Shown: positions 24,503-33,698, counted from the first letter of the stretch. The stretch: DNA of 64,000 nt from Streptomyces antioxidans (GCF_000968685.2 NZ_LAKD02000004.1:237630-301629), one strand, 5' to 3'. A program made the numbers and translations. Notes: a model not told the origin generated them from the sequence alone.

Positions 24503-25959
24503 GGCTTCTCCCCTCCGGGCGTGGTCGGTGTCGTCTGCTCCCCCGCGGGCGCCCCAGCGGCGCCGTCCGGCCAGCGCGGTACCGCCTCGGCGGGCCGGTT
24601 CCGTTCGTACCACGCCGCCGCCCGCAGAACGCCGAGATCGTCGAATCGGCGGCCCGCGATCTGCACCCCGATGGGCCGACGGTCCGCGGTGAAGCCGCAG
24701 TTGACGGTCGCGGCCGGCTGGCCCGACATGTTGTACGGCGCGGTGAAGCCGATATGGGCCATGGTCTTCGCGTCCCCCGCGAAGGGCATCGGCTGCTCGG
24801 CGGGAAACGCCGCCACCGGCGCCACCGGCGAGAGCACCAGATCGTACGGGAGCGTCGCCGCCACGGTCCGCGCCTGGATGCCCATGATCTGCTGGTAGCA
24901 GCGGAGGACCCTGGTGCCCGGCACATCGGCGCCCCCCTGGCACCACCGGATGATGTGGGGGTGGACGCGCAGTCCGGCCCCGGGCTCCAGGGCGCGGAAG
25001 TCGTTCCAGGACCGCACCCGCCAGAACAGATCCAGGTCGTCCAGCAGCTCTTGGGTCATGAACGGCCCGACCGGCTCCACGACGGCTCCGGCCGACGCGA
25101 AGACCGCGGCGGCGCGGTTCACCGCGTCCAGGATCTCGGCGTCGCACGGCTCCCCGCACCCGGCGTCCAGCTGCACCCCCACCCGCAGCCCACGCACCCC
25201 GCCGTCCAGCGCCGACCAGTCGATGTCCTGTGGCGGCAGGCTCGACCAGTCCCGGGGGTCCGGCTGGCTCAGGACGCGCATGAACAGGGCAGCGTCCGCC
25301 ACGGTGCGGGTGAGGGGGCCCGCGGCACGGCCCAGGTACGGGGTGTCCAGCGGGATCCTCCCGTAGCTGGGCTTGAGCGTGGCGAGGCCCAGCCAGGTGC
25401 CCGGCAGCCGGATCGATCCCCCGATGTCGGTGCCGACGTGGAGCGGACCGTATCCCCCGGCCGCCGCGGCCCCCGCGCCGGAGCTGGAACCGCCCGTCGT
25501 CCAGCCGGGGTTCCAGGGACTGCGCGAGATGCCGTGCCGGCTGGAGACGCCCGAGGAGAGCATGCCCCAGTCCGGCATCACGGTCGATCCGAGGACCACC
25601 CCGCCGGATTCGAGGACCCGCGCGGTGATGGGCGCGTCCGCCTCGGGGACGACCGGTGCGGTTCCCGCGTTGCCCGAGGGCATCGGGACGCCCCTGCGGG
25701 CGACGTTCTCCTTGAGCGTCACCGGCACGCCGTCGATGGGCCCGAGCGGTTCCCCCGCGGCCCATCGGGCCTCGCTGGCCAGTGCCGCCTTGCGGGACTC
25801 GTCCGGATCCCGCACCCAGAACGCGTTGAGCACGCTCTCGCGCGCCTCGATCACCGACTGGACGGCGTCGTGGACCTGGACCGGTGACAACGTGCGGTCG
25901 GCGAATCCGGCCACCATCTCGACGGCCGGCATGGCGGCCAGGCCCTGTTCCCTGAGCAC
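24499..25959 (-). CDS. Amidase-signature family hydrolase, second copy
   Basis: About 486 residues. Triad residues are intact: Lys in VTLKENVA, cis-Ser in GGSSSGAGAA, nucleophile in TDIGGSIRLPG. The GTG at 25959 lies 6 bp after GGAGGAGG and is preferred to the GTG at 25965, which touches it. It is co-translated with FCD regulator no. 2 and divergent from the second peptide-type transporter. It differs clearly from the amidase at 19836, so the pair is not a recent duplication and may hydrolyse different amide bonds. Confidence 0.9.
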   Translation of the reverse strand: MLREQGLAAMPAVEMVAGFADRTLSPVQVHDAVQSVIEARESVLNAFWVRDPDESRKAALASEARWAAGEPLGPIDGVPVTLKENVARRGVPMPSGNAGTAPVVPEADAPITARVLESGGVVLGSTVMPDWGMLSSGVSSRHGISRSPWNPGWTTGGSSSGAGAAAAGGYGPLHVGTDIGGSIRLPGTWLGLATLKPSYGRIPLDTPYLGRAAGPLTRTVADAALFMRVLSQPDPRDWSSLPPQDIDWSALDGGVRGLRVGVQLDAGCGEPCDAEILDAVNRAAAVFASAGAVVEPVGPFMTQELLDDLDLFWRVRSWNDFRALEPGAGLRVHPHIIRWCQGGADVPGTRVLRCYQQIMGIQARTVAATLPYDLVLSPVAPVAAFPAEQPMPFAGDAKTMAHIGFTAPYNMSGQPAATVNCGFTADRRPIGVQIAGRRFDDLGVLRAAAWYERNRPAEAVPRWPDGAAGAPAGEQTTPTTPGGEKP

Positions 25960-26020
25960 CCGCACCCTCCTCCGCTCGCACTCCCCGGGGCGATCGGGTC
26001 CTTGAACCGCGCCCCTGATG

Positions 26021-26051
26021 AGTACAGCTTCCCCTTGACAAGTACAGCTTC
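26021..26051. repeat. 11-bp direct repeat in divergent promoter
   Basis: AGTACAGCTTC occurs at 26021-26031 and again at 26041-26051, exactly 20 bp apart (two helical turns). A TTGACA-like element (26035-26040) lies between. It precedes the FadR-type site at 26081. It may be a second regulator's binding site or part of the promoter. Confidence 0.4.
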
Positions 26052-26080
26052 AGTCGCCACGGTACCTGCCAAGCGAGCTT

Positions 26081-26095
26081 ACTGGTCAGGCCAGT
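26081..26095. promoter_or_regulatory. FadR-type operator before second transporter operon
   Basis: ACTGG-TCAGG-CCAGT is an inverted repeat with the TGGTC half of the 17608 palindrome preserved on the left and a one-base change on the right. It lies 21 bp before the binding-protein start at 26116 and in the divergent region with the amidase/FCD unit. Confidence 0.6.
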
Positions 26096-26115
26096 CATAG
26101 CGGAAGGTGGCGTCC

Positions 26116-27627
26116 ATGACGCACAAGCGGCCGGTGCGGCACCCCGGAACGGTCGTCGCCGTGCTCGCATGTCTGTCGCTGGCAGCCTGCTCGGCCGGGT
26201 CCACATCGGTGGGGAAGAGCACCGGCAACGGCCTGACCATCGGCCTCACCGCCGAACCGGCCACCTTCGACTTCACCAGGACCGACGGTGCCGCCATTCC
26301 GCAGGCCCTGCTCGACAACGTCTACGAGACGCTGGTGAAACTGGACCAGTCCGGGAAGATACGGCCCGATCTGGCCACCTCGTGGAGCCTGTCAAAGGAC
26401 CGCAGGACATACACGTTCCACCTGGTGCAGAACGCCACGTTCAGCAACGGCGCACGGTTCACGGCCGAGGACGCCAAGTTCTCCATCGAACGCGTCAACT
26501 CCGCCTGGACGGTGGCGCAGAAGGCCCAGATGAGCGTCGTCGACGGGGTGCGGGCGGTGTCGCCCACCGAGCTCGAGGTCACCCTGAAGAAGCCGAGCAA
26601 CGACTGGCTGTACCGGATGACCACCCGCGTCGGCGCGATGTTCAGCCGTACCGGTGTGCGCGAGCTGGCCACCGAGCCGGTGGGCACGGGACCGTATGTG
26701 GTGCGGAACTGGAACCGCGGCGACTCGATCACACTGGCCCGCCGCAAGGGCTACTGGGGGCGCACACCGCACTTCGCTTCGGTCACCCTGAAGTACTTCA
26801 AGGACCCGACGGCCATGAACAACGCACTACTCACCGGCACCATCAATGTGATCGGCCAGATGCAGTCCCCGGAGTCCCTGTACCGGTTCCAGAACAACTC
26901 GAAGTACAAGGTCATCGAGGGCACGACCAACGGCGAGGTGGTCCTCTCCCTCAACAACGGTTCGGGCCCGATGAAGAACCCGAGGGCCCGCCGTGCGGTC
27001 CGCTACGCCATCGACCACAAGGCCCTGGTGGACACCTGCTGGGCGGGGCACGGCAAGCCCATCGGCAGCATGGTCCCGCCGACCGACCCGTGGTACCAGA
27101 ACCTCACCGACCTCTATCCGTACGACCGCGACAAGGCCAGGAGGCTCCTGGAGGAGTCCGGCGAATCCGGCCGTACGCTGCGGCTGCGGATTCCGGCGCT
27201 GCCCTACGCCACCGCGTGCGGCACCGTGGTCAAGAGCCAGCTCGAACAGGCCGGGTTCACGGTCAAGCTCGACCAGCTGGAGTTTCCCGCGGCCTGGCTG
27301 ACCACCGTGTTCAAGAACTCCGACTACGACCTGTCCATCATCAGCCATGTGGAACCCCGCGACATGCAGACGGTGTTCGGGGACAAGAGCTACTACACCC
27401 ACTACGACAACCCGGAGTTCCGCGCGTTGCTGCGGAAGGCGGACCAGGGCAGCCAGGAGCAGCAGATCGCCTCCATGCGGGCCGCCGCCCGGCTGCTGTC
27501 CAAGGATGCCGCGGCGGACTGGCTGTTCCTGCTGCCCAATCTGATGGTGGCGGACGCGGACATCACCGGCCTGCCGGTGAACTCCGTCTCCGAGTCACTG
27601 GATCTCACCGGCCTGGGCCGGTCATGA
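26116..27627 (+). CDS. ABC transporter solute-binding lipoprotein, family 5, second system
   Basis: A 503-residue lipoprotein with a Sec-type signal ending in the lipobox SLAAC (residues 20-24), unlike the Tat-type signal of the first system. The mature protein starts with NGLTIGLTAEPATFDFTR, has FSNGARFTAEDAKFSIERV, and ends in a family-5 C-lobe. The ATG at 26116 lies 8 bp after GGAAGG; the frame also contains a GTG at 26107. It heads an operon of two permeases, two ATPases, an aldehyde dehydrogenase and an SDR. Confidence 0.92.
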   Translation: MTHKRPVRHPGTVVAVLACLSLAACSAGSTSVGKSTGNGLTIGLTAEPATFDFTRTDGAAIPQALLDNVYETLVKLDQSGKIRPDLATSWSLSKDRRTYTFHLVQNATFSNGARFTAEDAKFSIERVNSAWTVAQKAQMSVVDGVRAVSPTELEVTLKKPSNDWLYRMTTRVGAMFSRTGVRELATEPVGTGPYVVRNWNRGDSITLARRKGYWGRTPHFASVTLKYFKDPTAMNNALLTGTINVIGQMQSPESLYRFQNNSKYKVIEGTTNGEVVLSLNNGSGPMKNPRARRAVRYAIDHKALVDTCWAGHGKPIGSMVPPTDPWYQNLTDLYPYDRDKARRLLEESGESGRTLRLRIPALPYATACGTVVKSQLEQAGFTVKLDQLEFPAAWLTTVFKNSDYDLSIISHVEPRDMQTVFGDKSYYTHYDNPEFRALLRKADQGSQEQQIASMRAAARLLSKDAAADWLFLLPNLMVADADITGLPVNSVSESLDLTGLGRS

Positions 27628-27643
27628 AAGGCGGCCCCAACCG

Positions 27644-28594
27644 ATGATCGTCCGTCTGGTCCAGCGGATCGCGATCCTCCTGGCCAGCCTCGCCGTGAGC
27701 TCCGTGCTGGTGTTCGCGTTCATGGCGGTGCTGCCGGGGGATCCGGCCCGGGTGGCCCTCGGCACCAGCGCGTCGGACTCGGCGGTGGCGCAGCTGCGCC
27801 AGGAGTTCGGGCTCGACCGGCCGCTCGTCGCCCAGTACCTCAGCTGGGTGCGCGGGCTGGTGACCTTCGCCCCGGGGAACTCCTACATCTCCCACGCGCC
27901 GATCGGCCCGCAGCTGGCCGACCGCCTCCAGGTCACCCTGTGGCTCGTCGGCACCGGAATGGTGATCGCCTGCCTTCTGGCGCTCCCCCTGGGCACGCTC
28001 ATGGCGGTACGCCACCGCAAGCCGTCCGGGCTGGTCCTCTCGGCCCTGTCCCAAGTCGGCGTGGCCATCCCGGCCTTCCTCGCCGGTATCCTCCTGATCA
28101 CCGTGTTCGCGGTGGGGCTCGGGTGGCTGCCGGCGAACGGCTGGACACCTCCGGATCAGGATCCGGTCCTGTTCCTCAAACAGCTGGTGATGCCCGCGCT
28201 GTCCCTCGGCATCGTGCAGGCCGCGGTGGTCACCCGCTATGTGCGCAGCGCCGTGCTCGATGTGCTCCGGGAGGACTATCTGCGCACCGCCCGCGCCAAG
28301 GGGCTCCGCCCGACGCGGGCCCTGCTGCGGCACGGGCTGCGGAACGCGGCGGTGCCCGTGGTCACCGTCCTGGCCCTGCAGCTGGCCACGCTGCTGGTGG
28401 GCTCCGTCGTCATCGAGCGGGTCTTCGTCATCCCCGGGCTCGGCAGCCTGCTGCTGGACAGCGTCGCCAACCGGGACCTCATCGTGGTGCAGGACGTGGT
28501 CATGATCATCGCAATGGCGGTGCTGCTGGTGAACTTCCTGGTGGACATGGTCTATCTGCTGATCGATCCACGGCTCAGGGGAGGTGGGTCATGA
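27644..28594 (+). CDS. ABC transporter permease, DppB/OppB type, second system
   Basis: A 316-residue permease with the N-terminal helix at residues 7-28 and FGLDRPLVAQYLSWVRGL in the extracytoplasmic segment. The coupling loop is EDYLRTARAKGLRPTRALLR. It starts 17 bp after the binding-protein gene and overlaps the next permease by ATGA. Confidence 0.92.
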   Translation: MIVRLVQRIAILLASLAVSSVLVFAFMAVLPGDPARVALGTSASDSAVAQLRQEFGLDRPLVAQYLSWVRGLVTFAPGNSYISHAPIGPQLADRLQVTLWLVGTGMVIACLLALPLGTLMAVRHRKPSGLVLSALSQVGVAIPAFLAGILLITVFAVGLGWLPANGWTPPDQDPVLFLKQLVMPALSLGIVQAAVVTRYVRSAVLDVLREDYLRTARAKGLRPTRALLRHGLRNAAVPVVTVLALQLATLLVGSVVIERVFVIPGLGSLLLDSVANRDLIVVQDVVMIIAMAVLLVNFLVDMVYLLIDPRLRGGGS

Positions 28595-29469
28595 GTGTTC
28601 AGGAGCGGGAGGCCACCGTCGCCTCCGCGGTGTCCGCGGACCGCAAGCGTCGCCGCCCGGTCACGGGCAGCCTCCTGGTGGGCGGTCTCATCGTGGCGGC
28701 CGTGATCGGCATGGCGCTGCTGTCGTTCGTATGGACCCCGCACGACCCGACGCTGGTGGATCCCTCGGTGCGGCTGCAGGAGCCGTCGTCCGACTACTGG
28801 TTCGGCACGGACAAGTTCGGCCGCGATGTGTTCAGCCAGATCCTGGTGGGCTCGCGCACCACGCTGTTCGTCGGCTTCGTGGCGGTGGGGGTCGCCGCCC
28901 TGATCGGTGTGCCCCTCGGCATCGTCGCCGGAATGGCGCCCCGCTGGTGCGGCGAGCTGCTGATGCGCGGCAACGACCTGCTGCTCGCCTTCCCGGCGCT
29001 GTTGCTGGCCATCATGTTCGCGGCCGTGTACGGCGCCGGGACGCTGGTCGCGATGGTCGCCATCGGTATCGCGTCCATCCCCCATTTCGCCCGGCTGATC
29101 CGCGGCGGCACCTTGCAGATCATGCGGACCGAGTACGTCATCGCCGCGCGCGCGGCGGGCCGCGGGCCGTTCGCCATCGCCGTGCGGCACGTACTGCCCA
29201 ACGTCAGCGGTCTCGTCATCGTGCAGGCGTCGGTCGGTTTCGCCATCGCCGTACTCGCCGAAGCCGCGCTGTCCTTCCTGGGCTTCGGGACCCCGCCCCC
29301 CACCCCGTCCTGGGGCCGGATGCTCCAGGAGAGCCAGGAGCTGCTGTCGATCGCCCCGCGGCTCGCCGTCTTCCCGGGCGTCGCGATCGCGGTGGCGGTG
29401 CTCGGGTTCAATCTGCTCGGTGACGGCCTGCGCGACCGTTTCGACCCCAAGCTGGAGGACCGCCGATGA
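28591..29469 (+). CDS. ABC transporter permease, DppC/OppC type, second system
   Basis: A 292-residue permease. After a 27-residue charged leader comes the first helix, then DYWFGTDKFGRDVFSQILVG, typical of DppC. The coupling loop reads EYVIAARAAGRGPFAIAVRH. Overlaps on both sides (ATGA) show translational coupling with the permease and ATPase genes. Confidence 0.92.
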   Translation: MSVQEREATVASAVSADRKRRRPVTGSLLVGGLIVAAVIGMALLSFVWTPHDPTLVDPSVRLQEPSSDYWFGTDKFGRDVFSQILVGSRTTLFVGFVAVGVAALIGVPLGIVAGMAPRWCGELLMRGNDLLLAFPALLLAIMFAAVYGAGTLVAMVAIGIASIPHFARLIRGGTLQIMRTEYVIAARAAGRGPFAIAVRHVLPNVSGLVIVQASVGFAIAVLAEAALSFLGFGTPPPTPSWGRMLQESQELLSIAPRLAVFPGVAIAVAVLGFNLLGDGLRDRFDPKLEDRR

Positions 29470-30518
29470 CCCCGGCACCCGGGACGGCACCGGCCGCCGC
29501 CACACAGGACGACGTCCTCGCCGTGCGGAACCTCGACGTCACGGTGGGCGGCCGCACGCTCGTCGAAGACGTCGGCTTCACCATCCGGGCGGGTGAGCGG
29601 GTCGGCCTGATCGGTGAGTCGGGGTCGGGCAAGTCGCTGACCGCCCTGAGCGTCATGGGCCTGCTGCCCGAGGGGCTGCGGGCCTCGGGTTCGGTACGGC
29701 TCGCCGGAGTCGACCACGATCTGGTGGGTGCCGACGAGGCGCGGATGTCCCGGGTGCGGGGCAAGGAGATCGCCATGGTCTTCCAGGAGCCCATGACCGC
29801 CCTGAACCCCACGATGAGGGTCGGGCGGCAGATCGCCGAGGTGCTGCTGATCCACCGGACCAGGCCGGACCGCGCCTCCGCCCGTGCCGCCGCCGTGGAA
29901 CTCCTGGCCCAGGTGGGGCTTCCCGACCCCGGCGCCGCCGCACAGGCCTATCCGCACCAGTTCTCCGGGGGCCAGCGGCAGCGGGTGGTGCTGGCCATCG
30001 CCCTCGCGAACGACCCCGCGCTCCTGGTGTGCGACGAACCCACCACCGCGCTCGATGTCACGGTGCAGGCGCGGGTGCTCGACCTGATCGTGCGGGGTGT
30101 CCAGGACCGCAGGTCGGCGATGCTCTTCATCACCCACGACCTGGCCGTGGTGGCCACCGCCTGCGAGCGGGTCATGGTCATGTACGGCGGGCGGCTGGTC
30201 GAGTCGGGACCGGTCCGCGAGGTGTTCACACGCCCCCGGCACCGCTACACCCAGGGCCTGATCGGGGCGTCGGATCTGACCGTGGTCGACGACCGCGGCC
30301 GGCTGGCCACGATCCGTGGATCCGTTCCACCGGCGGGCCGGTTCCCCGCCGGCTGCGTGTTCAGGAACAGGTGCGACCACGCGACCGAGGTGTGCGCCAC
30401 CAGACCCGAATGGATCCCGACCGGGCCGGACTCCGGCTACGCCTGCTTCCACCCGGTGCCCGGGAGCGCCGCTCCCGGCGCCACCACCCCCACCAACCAG
30501 GAGGCCGGCCGTGGCTGA
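29466..30518 (+). CDS. ABC transporter ATP-binding protein, DppD type, with C-terminal Cys motif
   Basis: A 350-residue ATPase: Walker A GESGSGKS, signature [12 protein letters not shown], Walker [17 protein letters not shown], switch FITHDLAVV. After the ATPase domain it has the oligopeptide/dipeptide-transporter extension, seen as FPAGCVFRNRCDHATEVC, which provides a cysteine cluster. That extension is missing from the ATPase at 4481. The last 8 bp overlap the next gene. Confidence 0.92.
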   Translation: MTPAPGTAPAAATQDDVLAVRNLDVTVGGRTLVEDVGFTIRAGERVGLIGESGSGKSLTALSVMGLLPEGLRASGSVRLAGVDHDLVGADEARMSRVRGKEIAMVFQEPMTALNPTMRVGRQIAEVLLIHRTRPDRASARAAAVELLAQVGLPDPGAAAQAYPHQFSGGQRQRVVLAIALANDPALLVCDEPTTALDVTVQARVLDLIVRGVQDRRSAMLFITHDLAVVATACERVMVMYGGRLVESGPVREVFTRPRHRYTQGLIGASDLTVVDDRGRLATIRGSVPPAGRFPAGCVFRNRCDHATEVCATRPEWIPTGPDSGYACFHPVPGSAAPGATTPTNQEAGRG

Positions 30519-31392
30519 GCAGCCGACCGGCGCCCCTCCCGCGCCCGAGCCGGGGACCGGCCCCACGGAGGCCATCAGCGTCCACGACGTCACACGCGTC
30601 TACCAACGGCCGCGTACCTCACTGCGCAGCGCCAGCCCGCCGGTGCACGCCCTGCGCGGTGTCAGCTTCGCCATCCCCCAGGGGCAGCGGTTCGGCATCG
30701 TGGGCGAGTCGGGGTGCGGGAAGTCCACCCTGCTGCGGATCCTGGCCGGGCTCGACCGTCCCACCAGCGGCAGTGTCGCGATCGACGGCCGGGACCTCAC
30801 CGGGCTCCCGGAGAGACGGCTCACGTTCGTCCGCGAGCGGCTGCAGCTCGTGTTCCAGGACCCGATGAGTTCGCTGGATCCGCGGATGCGGGTGGGTGAC
30901 ATCGTGGCCGAGCCGCTGGTGGCACAGGGGCACGGAAACCGCCGGGAGCGGGTGGCCGAGTTGCTGGAGGCCGTCGGCCTGCGGGCCGACGCGGCGGACC
31001 GCTATCCCCACCAGTTCTCCGGTGGCCAGCGGCAGCGCATCTCGATCGCGCGCGCCCTCGCCCCCCGGCCGAAGATCATCGTGGCCGACGAGCCGGTGAG
31101 CGCCCTGGACGTCTCCGTACGGGCCCAGGTGCTCAACCTCATCGCCGACCTGGTCGACGAGCTGTCCCTCACGCTGGTCTTCGTCTCCCACGACCTGTCC
31201 GTGGTCCGCCATGTGTGCGACCGGGTCGCGGTCATGCACGCCGGGCAGATCGTGGAGACCGGGTCCACGGAGCAGGTGTACGAGGACCCTCGGCATTCCT
31301 ACACACGCAGGCTGATCGCCGCCGTTCCGACCCTGGGCAGGGCACTGTCCGGAGTGTCGGCGGCCGACCTCAACCGGGAGCAGCGACCGTGA
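30511..31392 (+). CDS. ABC transporter ATP-binding protein, DppF/OppF type, second system
   Basis: A 293-residue ATPase from a GTG at 30511, 6 bp after AGGAGG. Walker A is GESGCGKST, signature [10 protein letters not shown], Walker B IIVADEPVSALDVSV, switch FVSHDLSVV. The first 30 residues are a Pro/Gly-rich extension ahead of the ATPase domain. It completes the importer, and its stop overlaps the aldehyde dehydrogenase start (GTGA). Confidence 0.92.
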   Translation: MAEQPTGAPPAPEPGTGPTEAISVHDVTRVYQRPRTSLRSASPPVHALRGVSFAIPQGQRFGIVGESGCGKSTLLRILAGLDRPTSGSVAIDGRDLTGLPERRLTFVRERLQLVFQDPMSSLDPRMRVGDIVAEPLVAQGHGNRRERVAELLEAVGLRADAADRYPHQFSGGQRQRISIARALAPRPKIIVADEPVSALDVSVRAQVLNLIADLVDELSLTLVFVSHDLSVVRHVCDRVAVMHAGQIVETGSTEQVYEDPRHSYTRRLIAAVPTLGRALSGVSAADLNREQRP

Positions 31393-32882
31393 CCACCCAC
31401 GTCCAACCCGCCGATGGCGAATCCCCCGTGGGGAAGGAGTTTCCCGAGGGCCTTCCCGTCGGCGACCGCTGGGTCGGGGCACCCGCCACCGAGGACGTCC
31501 GCTTCCCCTACGACGGGACGCTCATCGCCCGGGCCCCCGTCGGGGACACCGGTCTCGCCCACCAGGCGGTGGACGCCGCCCTCGCGGTCCGCGACCGGGT
31601 CGGACGGCTCCCCTCGCACATCCGCAGGGCCGCGCTGCTCGCCACGCACGAGGCCATCGCCGCCCGGCGCGCGGACTTCGAGCGGCTGCTGGTCCTGGAG
31701 ACCGGAAAGCCGCTGGTGGACTGTCGCGTCGAGGTGGACCGCACCCTGCTGACCCTGCTGACGGCGGCCGAGGAGGTGGCCCGGCTGCACGGGGAGACGG
31801 TGCCGCTCGACCTGCTGCCGTCGGGCGAGGGGCTGCTCGGCTTCTGGACCCGCAAGCCGATCGGTGTGGTGGTGGGCATCGCGGGGTTCAACTACCCGCT
31901 GCTGCTCGCCGCGCACAAGGTCGCACCGTCCCTGGCGGCCGGCTGCCCGGTCATCGTCAAGCCCGCGCCGCAGACGCCGCTGGCCACCCTGTGGCTGGTG
32001 CACCTCCTCCGCGAGGCCCTTGGCGCCGCCGACGCGCCGCACGCCACGGTCCAGTTGGTGACCGGGGGCCCGGCGGTGGGTGCCGCGCTGACCACCGACC
32101 GCCGGATCGGTGCGGTGTCCTTCACCGGTTCCGCCAACGTGGGCCACCGGATCGCCCGGGACGCGGCACCCACCAAGGTGCTGCTCGAACTGGGCTCCAA
32201 CGCCGCCCTGGTGGTGGCCGCCGACGCCGACCTCGAGGCCGCCGCCGACGCGGTGGTGCGCGGCGGGTACTACGCGTCGGGCCAGGCGTGCATCAGCGTG
32301 CAGCGGGTCATCGTGGTGGACGCCGTGCGCGAGGAGTTCATGGCCCGGCTGACGGAGCGGGTGACCCAGGTGGCCGTGGGCGACCCCCGCGATCCGGCGA
32401 CGCGCGTCTCGGCGCTCATCGACGCACGGTCGACCGAGCGGGTCCGCGCATGGCTGGACGAGGCGGTGGCGGCGGGGGCCTCGCTCGTGGCCGGGGGAGG
32501 TGTCACCGACGGGGTGCTCGAGCCCACCGTGCTACTCGATGTGGACCGCGCCCTCCCCGTCTGGAGCGAGGAGGTCTTCGCCCCCGTGGTCGCGGTGCGG
32601 TCGGTCCCCGATCTGGACACGGCCCTCGACCTGGTCAACGACTCGCGCTACGGACTGCACGCGAGCGTCTACACCAGCGCCCTCGACACGGCGTTCACCG
32701 CTGTCGACCGCCTGGAGGTGGGCGGAGTGGTCATCAACGAGGTTCCCGGATTCCGGTCCGATGTCATGCCGTACGGCGGTGTGAAGGACTCCGGGGCCGG
32801 ACGGGAGGGCCCGAGGTTCGCCATCGACGAGCTCACCGTGACCCGTATGGCAGTGATCCGCCCGACGACGAAGAAGCCGTGA
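31389..32882 (+). CDS. NAD(P)+-dependent aldehyde dehydrogenase
   Basis: A 497-residue ALDH. The general base Glu is in LLELGSNA (E267) and the nucleophile Cys in SGQACISVQR (C301). The cofactor region FTGSANVGHRIA is normal, and the C terminus shows PYGGVKDSGAGREGP. In place of the usual LELGGK the sequence is LELGSN, as in some semialdehyde and succinate-type dehydrogenases. GTG 31389 overlaps the stop of the ATPase gene. It probably oxidises the aldehyde made by one of the SDRs to an acid. Confidence 0.92.
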   Translation: MTTHVQPADGESPVGKEFPEGLPVGDRWVGAPATEDVRFPYDGTLIARAPVGDTGLAHQAVDAALAVRDRVGRLPSHIRRAALLATHEAIAARRADFERLLVLETGKPLVDCRVEVDRTLLTLLTAAEEVARLHGETVPLDLLPSGEGLLGFWTRKPIGVVVGIAGFNYPLLLAAHKVAPSLAAGCPVIVKPAPQTPLATLWLVHLLREALGAADAPHATVQLVTGGPAVGAALTTDRRIGAVSFTGSANVGHRIARDAAPTKVLLELGSNAALVVAADADLEAAADAVVRGGYYASGQACISVQRVIVVDAVREEFMARLTERVTQVAVGDPRDPATRVSALIDARSTERVRAWLDEAVAAGASLVAGGGVTDGVLEPTVLLDVDRALPVWSEEVFAPVVAVRSVPDLDTALDLVNDSRYGLHASVYTSALDTAFTAVDRLEVGGVVINEVPGFRSDVMPYGGVKDSGAGREGPRFAIDELTVTRMAVIRPTTKKP

Positions 32883-32890
32883 GGACCACA

Positions 32891-33688
32891 GTGCGAGCAC
32901 AGGACCACACCGATGCGGTGGACGCGTACTCCCGGCTGTTCCGGCTCGATGGCCGCAAGGCCGTCGTGGTGGGCGCGGGCAGCGGAATCGGCCGCGAGAG
33001 CGCCCTGGCGCTCTCGGCCCACGGCGCCGCGGTGGTGTGCGCCGACCGCGATCTGACGGCGGCCGAGGAGTCGGCGTCGATGGGGCCCGGCCTCACCGCG
33101 TACGCCCTCGATGTGCTCGACGGCGGGGCGGTCACGCGTGCCGCGGAGGAGCTCGGCCCCGTCGACGTGCTCGTCTTCACCGCCGCGACGAATGTGCGCA
33201 AGCTCCTGCTCGACTACACGGCGGAGGAGTTCGAGCGGGTCGTGGCGCTCAATCTGCGCGCCTCCTTCGACCTGGTGCGGGCGTTCGGCCGTGGCATGGC
33301 CGAACGCGGCGGGGGAAGCATCATCGGCTTCAGCTCGATCCGCGCGGTGGCCGTCGAGCCGGGCCAGGGGGTGTACGCGGCCACCAAGGCCGGACTCGTC
33401 CAGCTGCTGCGGACCGCGGCGGCCGAACTGGGCCCCTCGGGCGTGCGGGTGAACAGCATCGCCCCGGGCGTCGTGGACACCCCGCTGACCGCGCAGATCA
33501 GGGCGGTGCCGGAGTGGTCGGAGGCCTACGCCAGCAAGAGCGCCCTGGGCCGCTGGTCCCGGGCCGGGGAGCTGGCCGGCGCCGTGGTCTACCTCGCCTC
33601 GGACGCGTCGTCCTTCGTCACGGGGAGCCAGCTCTTCGTGGACGGCGGCTGGACGGCGATCGACGGACGCTTCACACCGCCCAGCTGA
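32891..33688 (+). CDS. Short-chain dehydrogenase/reductase (SDR)
   Basis: A 265-residue SDR from a GTG at 32891 that follows GAGG by 6 bp and lies 8 bp after the ALDH stop. The motif VGAGSGIGRES is near residue 33; the catalytic Ser is in GFSSIRAV and Tyr-Lys in YAATKAG. FTAATN replaces the usual NNAG strand. It is the last gene of the transporter operon, so it should act on the imported compound or its breakdown product. Confidence 0.88.
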   Translation: MRAQDHTDAVDAYSRLFRLDGRKAVVVGAGSGIGRESALALSAHGAAVVCADRDLTAAEESASMGPGLTAYALDVLDGGAVTRAAEELGPVDVLVFTAATNVRKLLLDYTAEEFERVVALNLRASFDLVRAFGRGMAERGGGSIIGFSSIRAVAVEPGQGVYAATKAGLVQLLRTAAAELGPSGVRVNSIAPGVVDTPLTAQIRAVPEWSEAYASKSALGRWSRAGELAGAVVYLASDASSFVTGSQLFVDGGWTAIDGRFTPPS

Positions 33689-33698
33689 CCGGTGGCGT

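Noticed and set aside
23735..26206. Single 823-codon open frame on the minus strand
   Set aside because: Only the downstream 255 codons match a GntR regulator; the rest is out-of-frame translation of the amidase gene, rich in Arg, Gly and Pro.
28794..30593. 599-codon antisense frame across the second transporter
   Set aside because: Overlaps two well-supported transporter genes and has shadow composition.
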